Shown piece after piece: positions 36,813 through 47,000 of a stretch of 64,000 nt of DNA; within the stretch, counting starts at the first letter, position 1, and the number at the start of each line of letters is the position of its first letter. The notes beneath the pieces are model-generated. The model was given only the letters and a program-made list of their open reading frames with translations, was not told where the DNA came from and did no database searches. The stretch is taken from assembly GCF_024606225.1 (NCBI RefSeq), contig NZ_JAGRPU010000010.1, positions 94,187 to 158,186 of the forward strand. Direction: 5' to 3'. The stretch is from Endozoicomonas sp. ISHI1. Lineage in GTDB: Bacteria; Pseudomonadota; Gammaproteobacteria; Pseudomonadales; Endozoicomonadaceae. Made by a program: the position numbers and the translations under genes.

Positions 36813-39800
36813 TTAAAAAGTTCCATCTGCCGCTGCTGCACCCTGAGCGTCAGTCTTCGCAATCTTCTTTGGCACCAGCATTTCCCATTCTCTCGGGAGG
36901 CCATCGTTGGTTAAGTAGGGACGCTTCTCTCTGAACACGCCAATACTCCGTTGTTTCAGCACTTTTTGGGCTTCCTCCGAAGCCAGCGTTTTTTGCGTCA
37001 AGGTGCCCGGATTCATCTGTATACCTTCGTTCTTCAGCCGCTGCACCTCTTGCTCCAGTGCCTGTTGTGTTGTCGGGCTCAGCAGCGACGGGTCATGTTC
37101 GTACTGCATCTTTTCCAACAGCGTCATGCCGACCGGAATCGTCACCTGCCTCAGATCATACCAGCTGTTATGAATACCATAAGTGATCCCTTTGTTCTGA
37201 TCAGCCTTGCAGGCTTGGTGGCCGGGGTCTGAACAGACAATAATGCTAGCCTCCTGAGCCATTTTGCGCCGGACATTGTCGTCAATAAACTGGTTCATTC
37301 TCTGCACTGGCTCGGTTGTCCATTCGAAGTTTTCGGAGATCTTTGAGCCATTGGCTCTGAGACCGTAGACTTGGGTGTAGTTTTTCTTACGCTGATCCCC
37401 GGGCCGCCCGGTTAACTGCGCCAGATCAGCCGCACCGTGCATGGCAGCTTCCAGATGCTGTTGGAATTCACTCTTTTTGTCAGGCTCGGAGACAAAGTCT
37501 TCAGTCAGCTGTGGTGGTAAGTCAAGACGGGTAGCGTCAAAACCCCGAGGTCGAGTCACCGTTAATCCGGGAAAATCAGCCCCAACCCCACAACCACGGA
37601 TAATGTCCATTCGATCTGCAAAGCGTAATATGCGCAGGTACCAGCGCACAGCCTCAGACAGGTTCTGCTCACCTATACCCTTGACATCGTTTTCCTTGCT
37701 GACCATTGCCAGTGCTATATCCTTCAGCAGCTGTTCAGGGTAGTGCCCGGCCAGATCCCGTTTGAAATAATCAGCTGACCTTGATTCTTCCATTGATTTG
37801 TCGACATCTTCGGCAGCCGCGTCATGGTAAATAATGGCCAGAGACAGAAGTTCTTTTTCGTCCGGTCTCAAGGAGCATTGCTGAAATTTCTCCAGCAATT
37901 CCATATACCAGAGCCCATTATTTCTGGCCCGCAGGACATGACTGCAGCTGTGCTGCGGTTTCCATACGGTTGGCATGGTTTCTCTGCCAAGGCTCTGGAT
38001 CACTCTTTCCGGCCCCGGACGGCGGTAATAATGCTGCAATACCGTCAGGATGGTTTTTTCATTATCGCCAGCATTGTCAGGCAGGATCGGCGACCTCTTG
38101 AACGCGTCCACTACAAACTGTAATGCCGCTGGTACCCCGGTTACCAGTGGTGTGGCCGAGGCACCGGAATCGTTGAGACCGAGAGATTTTTTCAGGTCCT
38201 CAATTTCCCGATGAGACTGTTCGACATGCTTTGGCCAATTCTGGTAGAAAGGATCTGTTTTCCGATTAATCCACAGTTTTTCAACCCATTCGATATAATC
38301 ATCCATGGTTAAATCATCAATAATTTGCACACCGCGAATGCAATATTTGCCCAAGAATAATTTAAGCCAATCCAGAGTCTTTTCGTCCAGGCAAGCATTG
38401 AAATGAAACAGGGCCAGCAAGTGGGATTTGACTGTGGCGAGGGGGGGAGGTTCAAAACTCACATCTAATACTCTTCTCAAATGTTGCTGTATTTGCTCTT
38501 CATTGAGCCGCTGACAGATTCGGTTAAATTCAACGACGTTTCCCGGGCAACCGATTAAAGGTATTTTCTGGAGATGTTCCAGAGTCATAAAATCAAAGGG
38601 AGCAAAGGCTGCCACCATATAGTTCATTGCACCCGCTGGCATTACCTGTTCCGAGGTGCCGTTCATCCTCTCAATTAAGAGAATAGCTCTCTCCAGCTTT
38701 GTCCCGCTTTGCAAAAGCAGATGAAGTAAGCGACAAGCTTCTTGCGCCTGTTTCTGAGTTTGCTCATGCTCTGGCTCCATGTTTCTGTACATTTCGGAAA
38801 ACACTAACAGGCCAAGCAAAGAATCAACCTCTCCTCCATAGAAAAAACGCTGGTGAATGGGCAAGCCACTTTGTTTTAATTCCAGAAGCTTCTCGTAATT
38901 GTAACAATAGGGGTCACTTACCAACTCGATGGCCTGTTGTAATTTGCGCATAACTTCCGGTGAGACGTTTAATTCCTGACTCAGTGTGTCTGCCCGCAAA
39001 GACATTGGCAGCAGATTTAACAGGGCTCTGAAATGGTCCGGGGCTATGCCCTGTGTAAACGCACAACCTTCCAGAGAATGCTCATTCCCGGCCAGGCGAT
39101 GACTGTCCAGCTCATCATCAAAACAGACCTGAACAGAGCCTGTGCGGTGGCAATAAACAACCAGAGGCAAGGGTTTAAGGTTTAATACCTTTTCACACTG
39201 GCGCTTGTCCCGCAGGATGTCGGAAATATTTATCTGTGCATCGTCGTAAACGCAAAAGCATTTGATGTCTTCTCTGCCATATTTGCTGAGCAACAGTTCC
39301 GGATAATCAGCTGTGCGGGTACCATCGCCGGATTTCAATTTTGGTAAACTGAACGTTCCATCCGCTTGCAGATGTCCTGAGGTGAAAAGGGTGGGATAAA
39401 CTCTCCAGATGATCTGATCGTCACGCTCAAGACGTTTACCGAGCAATGATTGCAGATGAGGCAGTAGTTTTATTGGCAGTGTTTCCGGAGTTAAGTCAGA
39501 CTCCAACACCAGAAATCTTGTCCCAGCATTACGTTTATAAACGTAGAGGCATTGTGGATCAATAATGCCTACCATCCATTTGCCATAAGATTCTGGCATA
39601 CGCTGGTTGGGCATCATCCCCCCCGGCAGGGCGAGACTGAAGGGTCTTGGTGCCCCATTACCCGAAAAGTAATCTTTTTCTTTAGCCAATTTAATTCGCC
39701 GTAACGCCAGGCGCCCACTCTCAGCGGCCAGCAGTAGCGCCTGTCGCTCAGACTCCCTGGGATGAAGGGGGAGCAGCTTAAGGGTCGATTTGTAGACTGT

Positions 39801-39893
39801 CCACGGACCAGAGGCTATAACCGGCTGGTTTTCAAACTTTGGTGGAGGAGTGCAAGAGCTCGCATAGGTTCCCGCTCCTTGGGTAACATTCAT
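36813..39893 (-). CDS. SidE phosphodiesterase-like array protein, copy 9
   Basis: A 1026-aa member starting MNVTQGAGTYASSCTPPPKF. His690-Asp691 and HSCSH are intact; the residue before HSCSH is Gln (KPQHSCSH) where the other copies have Leu. The Glu-rich regulatory stretch reads DKSMEESRSADYFKRDL. Its middle has TKLERAILLIERMNGTSEQV and a C-rich CLDEKTLDWLKLFLGKYC helix not seen elsewhere. A run of seven Gs (plus strand, near 38443) lies inside the coding frame. The tail AKTDAQGAAAADGTF is unique. GAGGT precedes the start. Confidence 0.7.
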   Translation of the reverse strand: MNVTQGAGTYASSCTPPPKFENQPVIASGPWTVYKSTLKLLPLHPRESERQALLLAAESGRLALRRIKLAKEKDYFSGNGAPRPFSLALPGGMMPNQRMPESYGKWMVGIIDPQCLYVYKRNAGTRFLVLESDLTPETLPIKLLPHLQSLLGKRLERDDQIIWRVYPTLFTSGHLQADGTFSLPKLKSGDGTRTADYPELLLSKYGREDIKCFCVYDDAQINISDILRDKRQCEKVLNLKPLPLVVYCHRTGSVQVCFDDELDSHRLAGNEHSLEGCAFTQGIAPDHFRALLNLLPMSLRADTLSQELNVSPEVMRKLQQAIELVSDPYCYNYEKLLELKQSGLPIHQRFFYGGEVDSLLGLLVFSEMYRNMEPEHEQTQKQAQEACRLLHLLLQSGTKLERAILLIERMNGTSEQVMPAGAMNYMVAAFAPFDFMTLEHLQKIPLIGCPGNVVEFNRICQRLNEEQIQQHLRRVLDVSFEPPPLATVKSHLLALFHFNACLDEKTLDWLKLFLGKYCIRGVQIIDDLTMDDYIEWVEKLWINRKTDPFYQNWPKHVEQSHREIEDLKKSLGLNDSGASATPLVTGVPAALQFVVDAFKRSPILPDNAGDNEKTILTVLQHYYRRPGPERVIQSLGRETMPTVWKPQHSCSHVLRARNNGLWYMELLEKFQQCSLRPDEKELLSLAIIYHDAAAEDVDKSMEESRSADYFKRDLAGHYPEQLLKDIALAMVSKENDVKGIGEQNLSEAVRWYLRILRFADRMDIIRGCGVGADFPGLTVTRPRGFDATRLDLPPQLTEDFVSEPDKKSEFQQHLEAAMHGAADLAQLTGRPGDQRKKNYTQVYGLRANGSKISENFEWTTEPVQRMNQFIDDNVRRKMAQEASIIVCSDPGHQACKADQNKGITYGIHNSWYDLRQVTIPVGMTLLEKMQYEHDPSLLSPTTQQALEQEVQRLKNEGIQMNPGTLTQKTLASEEAQKVLKQRSIGVFREKRPYLTNDGLPREWEMLVPKKIAKTDAQGAAAADGTF

Positions 39894-40023
39894 GGCAATA
39901 CCTCTTTAAAACTAATTATTTACCCACTGCTTTGCGGATGAGTTCTAATGGACTTAGAGTCATTAACTGGTCATAAAGTTCCATTACGTTCCCACTGTCC
40001 GTAGCTGCATTTTCATAACAAGA
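39894..40023 (-). promoter_or_regulatory. Array leader upstream of copy 9, divergent
   Basis: A 130-bp spacer. GGAACTTTATGACCAGTTAA and ACTCTAAGT (plus 39951-39981) are recognisable but altered. CGCAAAGCAGTGGGTAAATA and AAAGAGGTATTGCC lead to the ATG. Confidence 0.45.
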
Positions 40024-43000
40024 TCAAAGGATTCTACATGCCCACCCCGCCGGAGCATCCTCCCGGGCATCAGGCTTCGCTATTTTCTTCGGCACCCGCA
40101 TTACCCGCTCTCCCGGGAAGCCATTGTCGGAAAAGTAGTGTCGCTTCCTGCTGAACACGTCAATTCCCCGTTGTTTCAGCACTTTTTGAGCTGCTTCCGA
40201 AGCCAGCGTTGTTTGCCGCAAGGTGCCCGGATTCATCCGAATACCTTCGCTATTCAGCCGCTGCACCTCTTTCGCCAATGCCTGTTGTGTTGTCAGGCTG
40301 AGCAGCGATGGGTCATGTTCGTACTGCATTTTTTCCAACAGCGTCATGCTGGCCGGAATCACCACTTGCCCCAGATCATACCCGCTGTTATGAATACCGC
40401 GGGTGATCCCTTTTTTCTGATCAGCCTTGCAGGCTTTGTGGCTGGGGTCTGAACAGACAACCATTCCGGCCTCTTGAGCCATTTTGCGCCGGACATTGTC
40501 ATCAATAAACCGGTTCATTCTCTGCAGAGGCTCAGTGGTCCATTCAAAGTTTTCAGAGATCTTTGAGCCATTGCCAGTCAGACCGTAGACTTGGGTGTAG
40601 TTTTTTTTGCGCCAGTCTTGAAGTGGCCCGGTTACCCGCGCCAGATCAGCCGCACCGTGCATGGCGGCTTCAAGATGCCGTTGGAATTCACCCTTGTTGC
40701 CAGGCTCGGAGGTAAACTCTCTGGTCAGATGCGCTGGTAAGTCAAGACGTTTAGCGTCAAAACCCACAGGTTGAGTCAGCCTTAATCCGGGAAAGTCAGC
40801 CCCAACCCCAAAAGCACGGATCATGTCCATGCGATCAGCAAAGCGTAATATGTGCAGATACCAGCGTACGGAATCTGACACTTTTTGCTCATCGCCACCA
40901 TTGACATCATTTTCCTTGCTGACCATCGCCAGTGCTACATCATCCAGCAGTGCTTCAGGGTAGTGCCCGGCCAGGTCCCGTTTGAAGTAATAAGCTGATC
41001 TCGTTTCTTCCGCTGATTTGTCGACGTCTTCGGCCGCTGCGTCATGGTAGATAATCGCCAGCGTCAGGAGTTCTTTTTCTTTCGGGCTCAGGTAACACTG
41101 CTCAAATTCCTCCAGTAATTTCATGTACCAGTGACCATTATTCCTGGACCGCAGGACATGACTGCAGCTGTGCAGCGGTTTCCACACGGTTGGCACGGTC
41201 TGTCTGCCAAGGCTCTGGATCACCCGCTCCGGTCCCGGACGGCGGTAATAATGCTGCAATACCGTCAGGATGGTTTTTTCATTATCGCCGACATTTTCTG
41301 GCATGACGGGTGCTTTGCTGAAGGCGTCCACCAAAAATTGTAATGCTGCTGGTGTCCCGGCTGCCAATGGTGTCGTTAACCTGCTGGCATCGTCTGGCAG
41401 ACCAAGAGATTGTCTCAGCTCAGCGATTTGCACATGGGCCTTTCGGACATATTCTGGCCAATTCTGGTAGAAAGGATACTCTTTTCGTTGTTTAAACAGG
41501 TTGTCAAGCCATTGGATATAATCATTCAGAGATAAGTCACCAATAATCTTCTTGCCATCGCGGTACTCCCACTCCAGATAGACTTTAAGATGATTCAGAA
41601 AACGTTGCTCCATAGAGGTATCGTAATGGAACAGGGCCAGTAACAGGGACTGGAGGGTTTCGAGAGTTGGAGGATTAAGACCACGTACATAATCATTTGT
41701 TAGCCTCTCCAGAAAACTCAGCCGCTGCTGTGGAGTGTATTCCCGGCAGATTCGGTCAAATTCAACAACGTTTCCCGGGCAGCCGGCTAAAGGTATTCTC
41801 CTGAGATGTTCCAGAGTCAGAAAATCAAACGGGGCAAAAGCAGCCACCAGATAATTCATCATGCTCGGTGGCATTACCGGATTCAGAGGATTATCCATCA
41901 TGGCAAAGGGTGAATAAGACCTCTCCAGCCTTGCCCCGCTGTGTAGAAGCAGCTCACATAAGCGGCAGGCTTCCTCCTCCTGTTTCCGGGTTTGCTCGTG
42001 CCTTGGTTTTCCGTTCCTGAGCATTTCGGAAGTCAGCAACATTCTGAGTAAAGATCGAACACCATTTTCATGAAAAAAACGCTGGTGAATGGGTAAGCCA
42101 CTTTGTTTTAGTTCCAGAAGCTTCTTGTAGTTGTACGAATCGGGATCACTGACCAGATCGATGGCCTGTTGCAATTTTTGCCTGACATCTGGTGAGACGG
42201 TTAATTCCGAACTCAGTGCCTCTGCCCGCAAAGACATTGGCAGCAGATTCAAAATGGCTCTGAAATGATCTGGAGTTATGCCCTTTGAGTACGCAAAATC
42301 ATTCAGGGAACGCTCATTCATGGTCAGGTATGGATTCTTCAGTTCATCATCAAAATAGACCTGTACCGAACCTGTGCGGTGGCAATAAATAACCAGAGGC
42401 AGGGGGGGAAGATTTAATGCACTTTCACACTTTAGCTTGTCCCACAGTAGATCGGAAATATTTATCTGTGCATCGTTGTATACGCAAAAGCATTTGATGT
42501 CTTCTTTGCTGTATTGAGTGAGCACCACTTCAGGGTAACCAGACGGCCTGGAATCATTGTCGAGTTTCAATTTTGGTAAACTGAACGTTCCGTCCGCTTG
42601 CAGATGTCCTGAGGTGAAACGAGGATAAACGCCCCAGATAACCGTATTGGCACGTCCAAGAAGTCCATCGTGCAATGAGTGCAGATCAGGCAGTAGTTTT
42701 GCTGGCAGTTTATCCGGATCTGCGCCCCACGCCAGATGCCGTGTGTGGGCATCACGTTTGTAGACATAGAGGCACTGGGGATTAACGACGCCTATCATCG
42801 ATTCACCGCAGCTTTCTTCCACGGGCTCAGTGGGTAGCATTTCTCCCGGCAGGGCAAGGGTGAAAGGTCTTGGTGCCCCCTTGCCCAAAAAGTAATGTTG
42901 TTCTTCAGTCAAATAAATTCGCCGAAACGCCAAGCGCCCACTCTCAGCGGCCCGAAGTAGCTCTTGCCGGTCAGGCTCCCTCGGATGACAGGGTGACACC

Positions 43001-43113
43001 TTGCGGGTCGGTTGGCTGGTTGTCCATTGGCCGGAGGCTGTTATCGGCTGGGTGTCAGACTTTGGTGGAGGGCTCAGGCTCGCAGAGGTCTCCATTCCTT
43101 GGGCGACAATCAT
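40024..43113 (-). CDS. SidE phosphodiesterase-like array protein, copy 10
   Basis: A 1029-aa member starting MIVAQGMETSASLSPPPKSD. His690-Asp691 is intact. Several otherwise fixed positions differ: HSCSHVLRSRNN with Ser, ADRMDMIRAFGV, TTEPLQRMNRFIDD, and HNSGYDLGQ for HNSWYDL. The N-domain (ESMIGVVNPQCLYVYKRDAH) belongs with copies 3 and 6. The middle (LNPVMPPSMMNYLVAAFAPF) is almost the same as copy 11. The tail DAREDAPAGWACRIL is of the GWA type. GAGGAGT precedes the ATG. Upstream lies a normal leader, then the DUF29 insertion. Confidence 0.7.
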   Translation of the reverse strand: MIVAQGMETSASLSPPPKSDTQPITASGQWTTSQPTRKVSPCHPREPDRQELLRAAESGRLAFRRIYLTEEQHYFLGKGAPRPFTLALPGEMLPTEPVEESCGESMIGVVNPQCLYVYKRDAHTRHLAWGADPDKLPAKLLPDLHSLHDGLLGRANTVIWGVYPRFTSGHLQADGTFSLPKLKLDNDSRPSGYPEVVLTQYSKEDIKCFCVYNDAQINISDLLWDKLKCESALNLPPLPLVIYCHRTGSVQVYFDDELKNPYLTMNERSLNDFAYSKGITPDHFRAILNLLPMSLRAEALSSELTVSPDVRQKLQQAIDLVSDPDSYNYKKLLELKQSGLPIHQRFFHENGVRSLLRMLLTSEMLRNGKPRHEQTRKQEEEACRLCELLLHSGARLERSYSPFAMMDNPLNPVMPPSMMNYLVAAFAPFDFLTLEHLRRIPLAGCPGNVVEFDRICREYTPQQRLSFLERLTNDYVRGLNPPTLETLQSLLLALFHYDTSMEQRFLNHLKVYLEWEYRDGKKIIGDLSLNDYIQWLDNLFKQRKEYPFYQNWPEYVRKAHVQIAELRQSLGLPDDASRLTTPLAAGTPAALQFLVDAFSKAPVMPENVGDNEKTILTVLQHYYRRPGPERVIQSLGRQTVPTVWKPLHSCSHVLRSRNNGHWYMKLLEEFEQCYLSPKEKELLTLAIIYHDAAAEDVDKSAEETRSAYYFKRDLAGHYPEALLDDVALAMVSKENDVNGGDEQKVSDSVRWYLHILRFADRMDMIRAFGVGADFPGLRLTQPVGFDAKRLDLPAHLTREFTSEPGNKGEFQRHLEAAMHGAADLARVTGPLQDWRKKNYTQVYGLTGNGSKISENFEWTTEPLQRMNRFIDDNVRRKMAQEAGMVVCSDPSHKACKADQKKGITRGIHNSGYDLGQVVIPASMTLLEKMQYEHDPSLLSLTTQQALAKEVQRLNSEGIRMNPGTLRQTTLASEAAQKVLKQRGIDVFSRKRHYFSDNGFPGERVMRVPKKIAKPDAREDAPAGWACRIL

Positions 43114-43385
43114 GGTAATACTCCTCTAAAGTTTATTATTTACCTACCTCCTTATGGGTGGATTTTAAGCTTTTGGAGTAACTGGCTGGCGAAAAGTTCC
43201 ATTTAAATCATTCTGCATTCCCATCATTTCTTTGCGGTATTGCCCGTTATCTCTGGCATCAATGGCCGAATTGAGAAGGCCAAAACCTCGGGCCAAGCTT
43301 CCCCGCAAAGGCGTTTGTGCTGTGGTAGTCCATTTTGATTCCCTTGTGTTAATTGCCTACAGTGGTAGCTCAATGGAGGTATTTT
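43114..43385. other. Copy 10 leader followed by DUF29 upstream region
   Basis: 43114-43200 is a standard array leader for copy 10 on the minus strand (GGAACTTTTCGCCAGCCAGT, ACTCCAAAAG, GAGGAGTATTACC). At about 43201 the array-type sequence stops abruptly and unrelated sequence begins, leading to the rightward DUF29 gene with GGAGG at 43375-43379. No other gene was seen. Confidence 0.55.
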
Positions 43386-43874
43386 ATGGATAACCTATAC
43401 AAAACTGATTACACCCGGTGGCTTGGCCAGCAACGGGAGCTGCTGGAAAACAGGCAGTTTGACAAGCTTGACATCGACAACCTGTTGGAGGCCATGGATT
43501 CCGAAATGGGAGATACTTCCAATGAATTACGGTCTCATTTGCGGATATTGCTCATACATCTACTTAAATACGACTACCAGAAACGGGTGCTGAAAGACCC
43601 TTGGGTAGAAGATAAGGTGATCTATACATGGATACCCAGCATCAATAACCCAAGAGGCGAAATTAAGGAGCACTTGAAAAGGAATCCAAGCCTTGACCCC
43701 ATGACTGATGAGATACTGTCAGAAGCCTATTACAGCGCCAAACCCAGGGCGACCCTGGAACTTAACAAACATATCCGTATTAAAGAAAAACGCCTGAACA
43801 AAAACAGCTTCCCCGAACAATGCCCATGGTCGTTCGAGCAAGTCACCGATGACGACTGGCTACCCGGAGACTGA
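43386..43874 (+). CDS. DUF29 family protein
   Basis: A 162-aa protein of the DUF29 family, function unknown. Features typical of the family are the N-terminal TDYTRWLGQQRELLENRQFD, then LLEAMDSEMGDTSNELRSHL, and the HLLKYDYQ segment. The start at 43386 is preferred over 43353 because GGAGG lies 7 nt before it and it gives the family's usual N-terminus. It is oriented against the surrounding array. A broken second copy follows immediately. DUF29 genes often occur as short tandem groups, consistent with a small acquired segment. Confidence 0.8.
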   Translation: MDNLYKTDYTRWLGQQRELLENRQFDKLDIDNLLEAMDSEMGDTSNELRSHLRILLIHLLKYDYQKRVLKDPWVEDKVIYTWIPSINNPRGEIKEHLKRNPSLDPMTDEILSEAYYSAKPRATLELNKHIRIKEKRLNKNSFPEQCPWSFEQVTDDDWLPGD

Positions 43875-44002
43875 AGGAGGCATCTTATTAACAACCAGTA
43901 CAAAACCGATTTCACCCAATAGCTTAGCCAGCAAAGGGAGCTGCTGGCCAACGGCCAATTTGATCAAATCGACATTCCTGCTCTGTTGGCGGCTATGGAT
44001 TC
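43875..44002 (+). pseudogene. Truncated second DUF29 gene
   Basis: After AAGGAGG (43874-43880) the frame reads NNQYKTDFTQ, stop, LSQQRELLANGQFDQIDIPA and LLAAMDS, a clear copy of the first 45 codons of the neighbouring DUF29 gene. The start codon is ATT (43887), the conserved Trp is TAG, and the match ends at 44002, exactly where the stop codon of array copy 11 begins. It was cut by the rearrangement that joined it to the array. Confidence 0.75.
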
Positions 44003-47000
44003 TTAATTGGGCAACGCGTCTCGCTTCGCTGTCTTTTCTGGCACCAGCATTTCCCATTCTCTTGGGTGCCCATCGTTAGTAAAGTAGGGTCGCTTATGGC
44101 TGACCACGGCAATACCCCGCTCTTTCAGCACTTGTTGGGCTTCCTCCGAGGCCAGCGTATTTTGCGTCAAGGTGCCCAGATTCATCCGAATACCCTCATT
44201 TTTCAGCCGCTGCACCTCTTTCGCCAATGCCTGCTGTGTTGTCGGGCTCATCAGCGACGGGTCATGTTCGTACTGCATTTTTTCCAACAGTGTCATTTTG
44301 GCCGGAATTTGTACCTGCCTCAGATCATGCCAGCTGTTGTGAATACCATAAGTGATTCCCTCGCTTTGATCAGCCTTGCAGGCCCCGTGGCTGCGGTCTG
44401 AACAGACAATAATGTCGGCCTCCTGAGCCATTTTGCGCCGGACATTGTCGTCAATAAACTGATTCATCCTCTGCACTGGCTCAGTAGTCCATTCAAAGTT
44501 TTCAGAAATCTTTGCGCCATTGCCGCACAGACCGTGGATCTCGGTGTAGTTTTTTTTGCGCTGATCCTGAGGCCGTCCGGTTACCTGCGCCAGATCAGCC
44601 GCACCGTGCATGGCGGCTTCCAGATGTCGTTGGAATTCACTCTTGTTGTCAGAGTCGGAGTTAAAATCACAGGGCAACTGCGGCGGCAGGTCAAGACGTG
44701 TAGCGTCAAAACTCCGGGGTTGAGTCTTCATTACCTTGGGAAAATCAGCCCCAACCCCAAAAACACGAATAATGTCCATGCGATCCGCAAAGCGTAATAT
44801 GCGCAGGTACCAGCGCACAGGCTCAGGCAGACTCTGCTCGTCTTTACGATTGACATCGTTTTCCTTGCTGACCATTGCCAGTGCTATATCGTTGAGCAGC
44901 GGTTCAGGGTAGTGCCCGGTCAGATCCCGTTTGAAATAATCAGCTGACCTTGATTCTTCCACTGATTTGACAACATCTTCGGCAGCTGCGTCATGGTAGA
45001 TAATTGCCAGGGACAGGAGTTGTTTTTCTCTCGGGCTCAGGGAACACTGCTGAAATTTCTCCAGCAATTCCATATACCAGTGACCATTATTCCTGGCTCG
45101 CAGGACATGACTGCAGCTGTGCAGTGGTTTCCACACGGTTGGCAAGGTTTCTTTGCCCAGGCTTTGGATTACCCTTTCCGGTCCCGGACGGCGGTAATAA
45201 TGCTGCAAGACCTTCAGGATGGTTTTTTCATTATCGCCGGCATTTTCTGGCATGACGGGTGGTTTGCTGAAGGCGTCCACCATAAATTGTAATGCCGCTG
45301 GTGTCTCGGCCGCTGATGGTGTCGTTAACGAGCTGGCATCGTCCGGCAGATCAAGAGATTGTTTCAGCTCAGCGATTTGCACATGGGCTTTTCGGACATG
45401 TTCGGGCCAATTCTGGTAGAAAGGATGCTCTTTTCGTTGCTTAAACAGGTTGTCAAGCCATTGGATATAATCATTCAGAGATAAGTCACCAATAATCTTC
45501 TTACCATCGTGGTATTGCGACTCCAGATAGACTTTAAGACGATTCAGAAAACGTTGGTCCATAGAAATCTCGTAATGGAACAGGGCCAGTAACAGGGGCT
45601 GGAGGGTTTCGAGAGTTGGAGGATTAAGACCACACACATCATTATGTATCAGCTCCTCCAGAAAACTCTGCCGCTGCTGTGGAGTGTATTCCCGGCAGAT
45701 TCGGTCAAATTCAACGACGTTTCCCGGGCAGCCGGTTAAAGGTATTCTCCTGAGATGTTCCAGAGTCAGAAAATCAAATGGGGCAAAAGCAGCCACCAGA
45801 TAATTCATCATGCTCGGCGGCATGACCGGATTCAAGGGATTATCCATCATGGCGAAGGGTAAATAAGGCCTCTCCAGCCTTGCCCCGCTCTGTAGAAGCA
45901 GCTCACATAAGCGGCAGGCTTCCTCATCCTGTTTCCGGGTTTGCTCGTGCTTTGGATTTTCGTTTCTGAGCATTTCGGAAGCCAGCAACATTCCGAGTAA
46001 GGAGTCTTCAAATTCTTCATGGAAAAAATGCTGTTGAACAGGTAAGCCATTTTGTTTTAATTCCAGAAGCTTCTCGTAGCTGTACGAGTCGGGATTACTC
46101 ACCAGATCGATGGCCTGTTGCCGTTTGCGTTTAACATCGGGTGAGACGGTTAATAATTTCGACCTCAACACCTCTGCTTGTGTGAGCATTGGCAGCAGAT
46201 TCAACATGGCCCTGAAAGTGTCATTTGATAGGTCATGCGACAGCACAAAATCATCCAGAGCATCCTCATTCGAGGCCAGATCATTACTGTCAAGCTCATC
46301 ATCAAAACAGACCTCTACAGATCCTGTGCGCTTGCAATAAACAACCAGAGGCAATGGTTTAAGATCCAATTCCAGTTCACAATAACGCTTTGCCAGCAAG
46401 ATATTGGCAATTTTGTTTGAAGGGTCATGCTCAACATAAAAACATTTGATATCTGCTACGCCATAGTTGAGGGTCACCAGCTCCGGGAATGGCAGGGTGC
46501 ACGCGTCAGCCCAGAATTTACGTTTCGGTAGACTGAACAGCCCGTCTTTACCCAGATGTCCTGAGGTGAAGGGAGGATAAACCGACCAGAAGGCTCGCTC
46601 AGCCTTCTCCATGCATTTTCTCCGGAGAGATCCGCGATCAGGCAGTAGTTTTACCTCCAGTTCATCAGGGTTTACACCACGCAGAACATTCCGGGTGTTG
46701 GCATCACGTTTGTAGGTATAGAGGCAACGTGGATTGATAATGCCCACTGTCACTTCACCAAAGCGTTCTGGCAAGCCTTCAGTGGGAAACCCCTGCATGA
46801 CGAGGGTAAAAGGTCTTGGTGCGCCCTCACCAGAAAAGTAATTTTTTTCTTTAGTCAATTGAATTCGCCGAATCGCCAGGTTCCCACTCTCGGCTGCCCG
46901 AAGTAGCGCCTGTCGTTCATATTCCCCGGAATGCCGGGGCAGCAGCCTGCTGGTCGATTCGCAGACTACCCATCGCCCGGAGGCTGTTGCCGTCGAAGTG

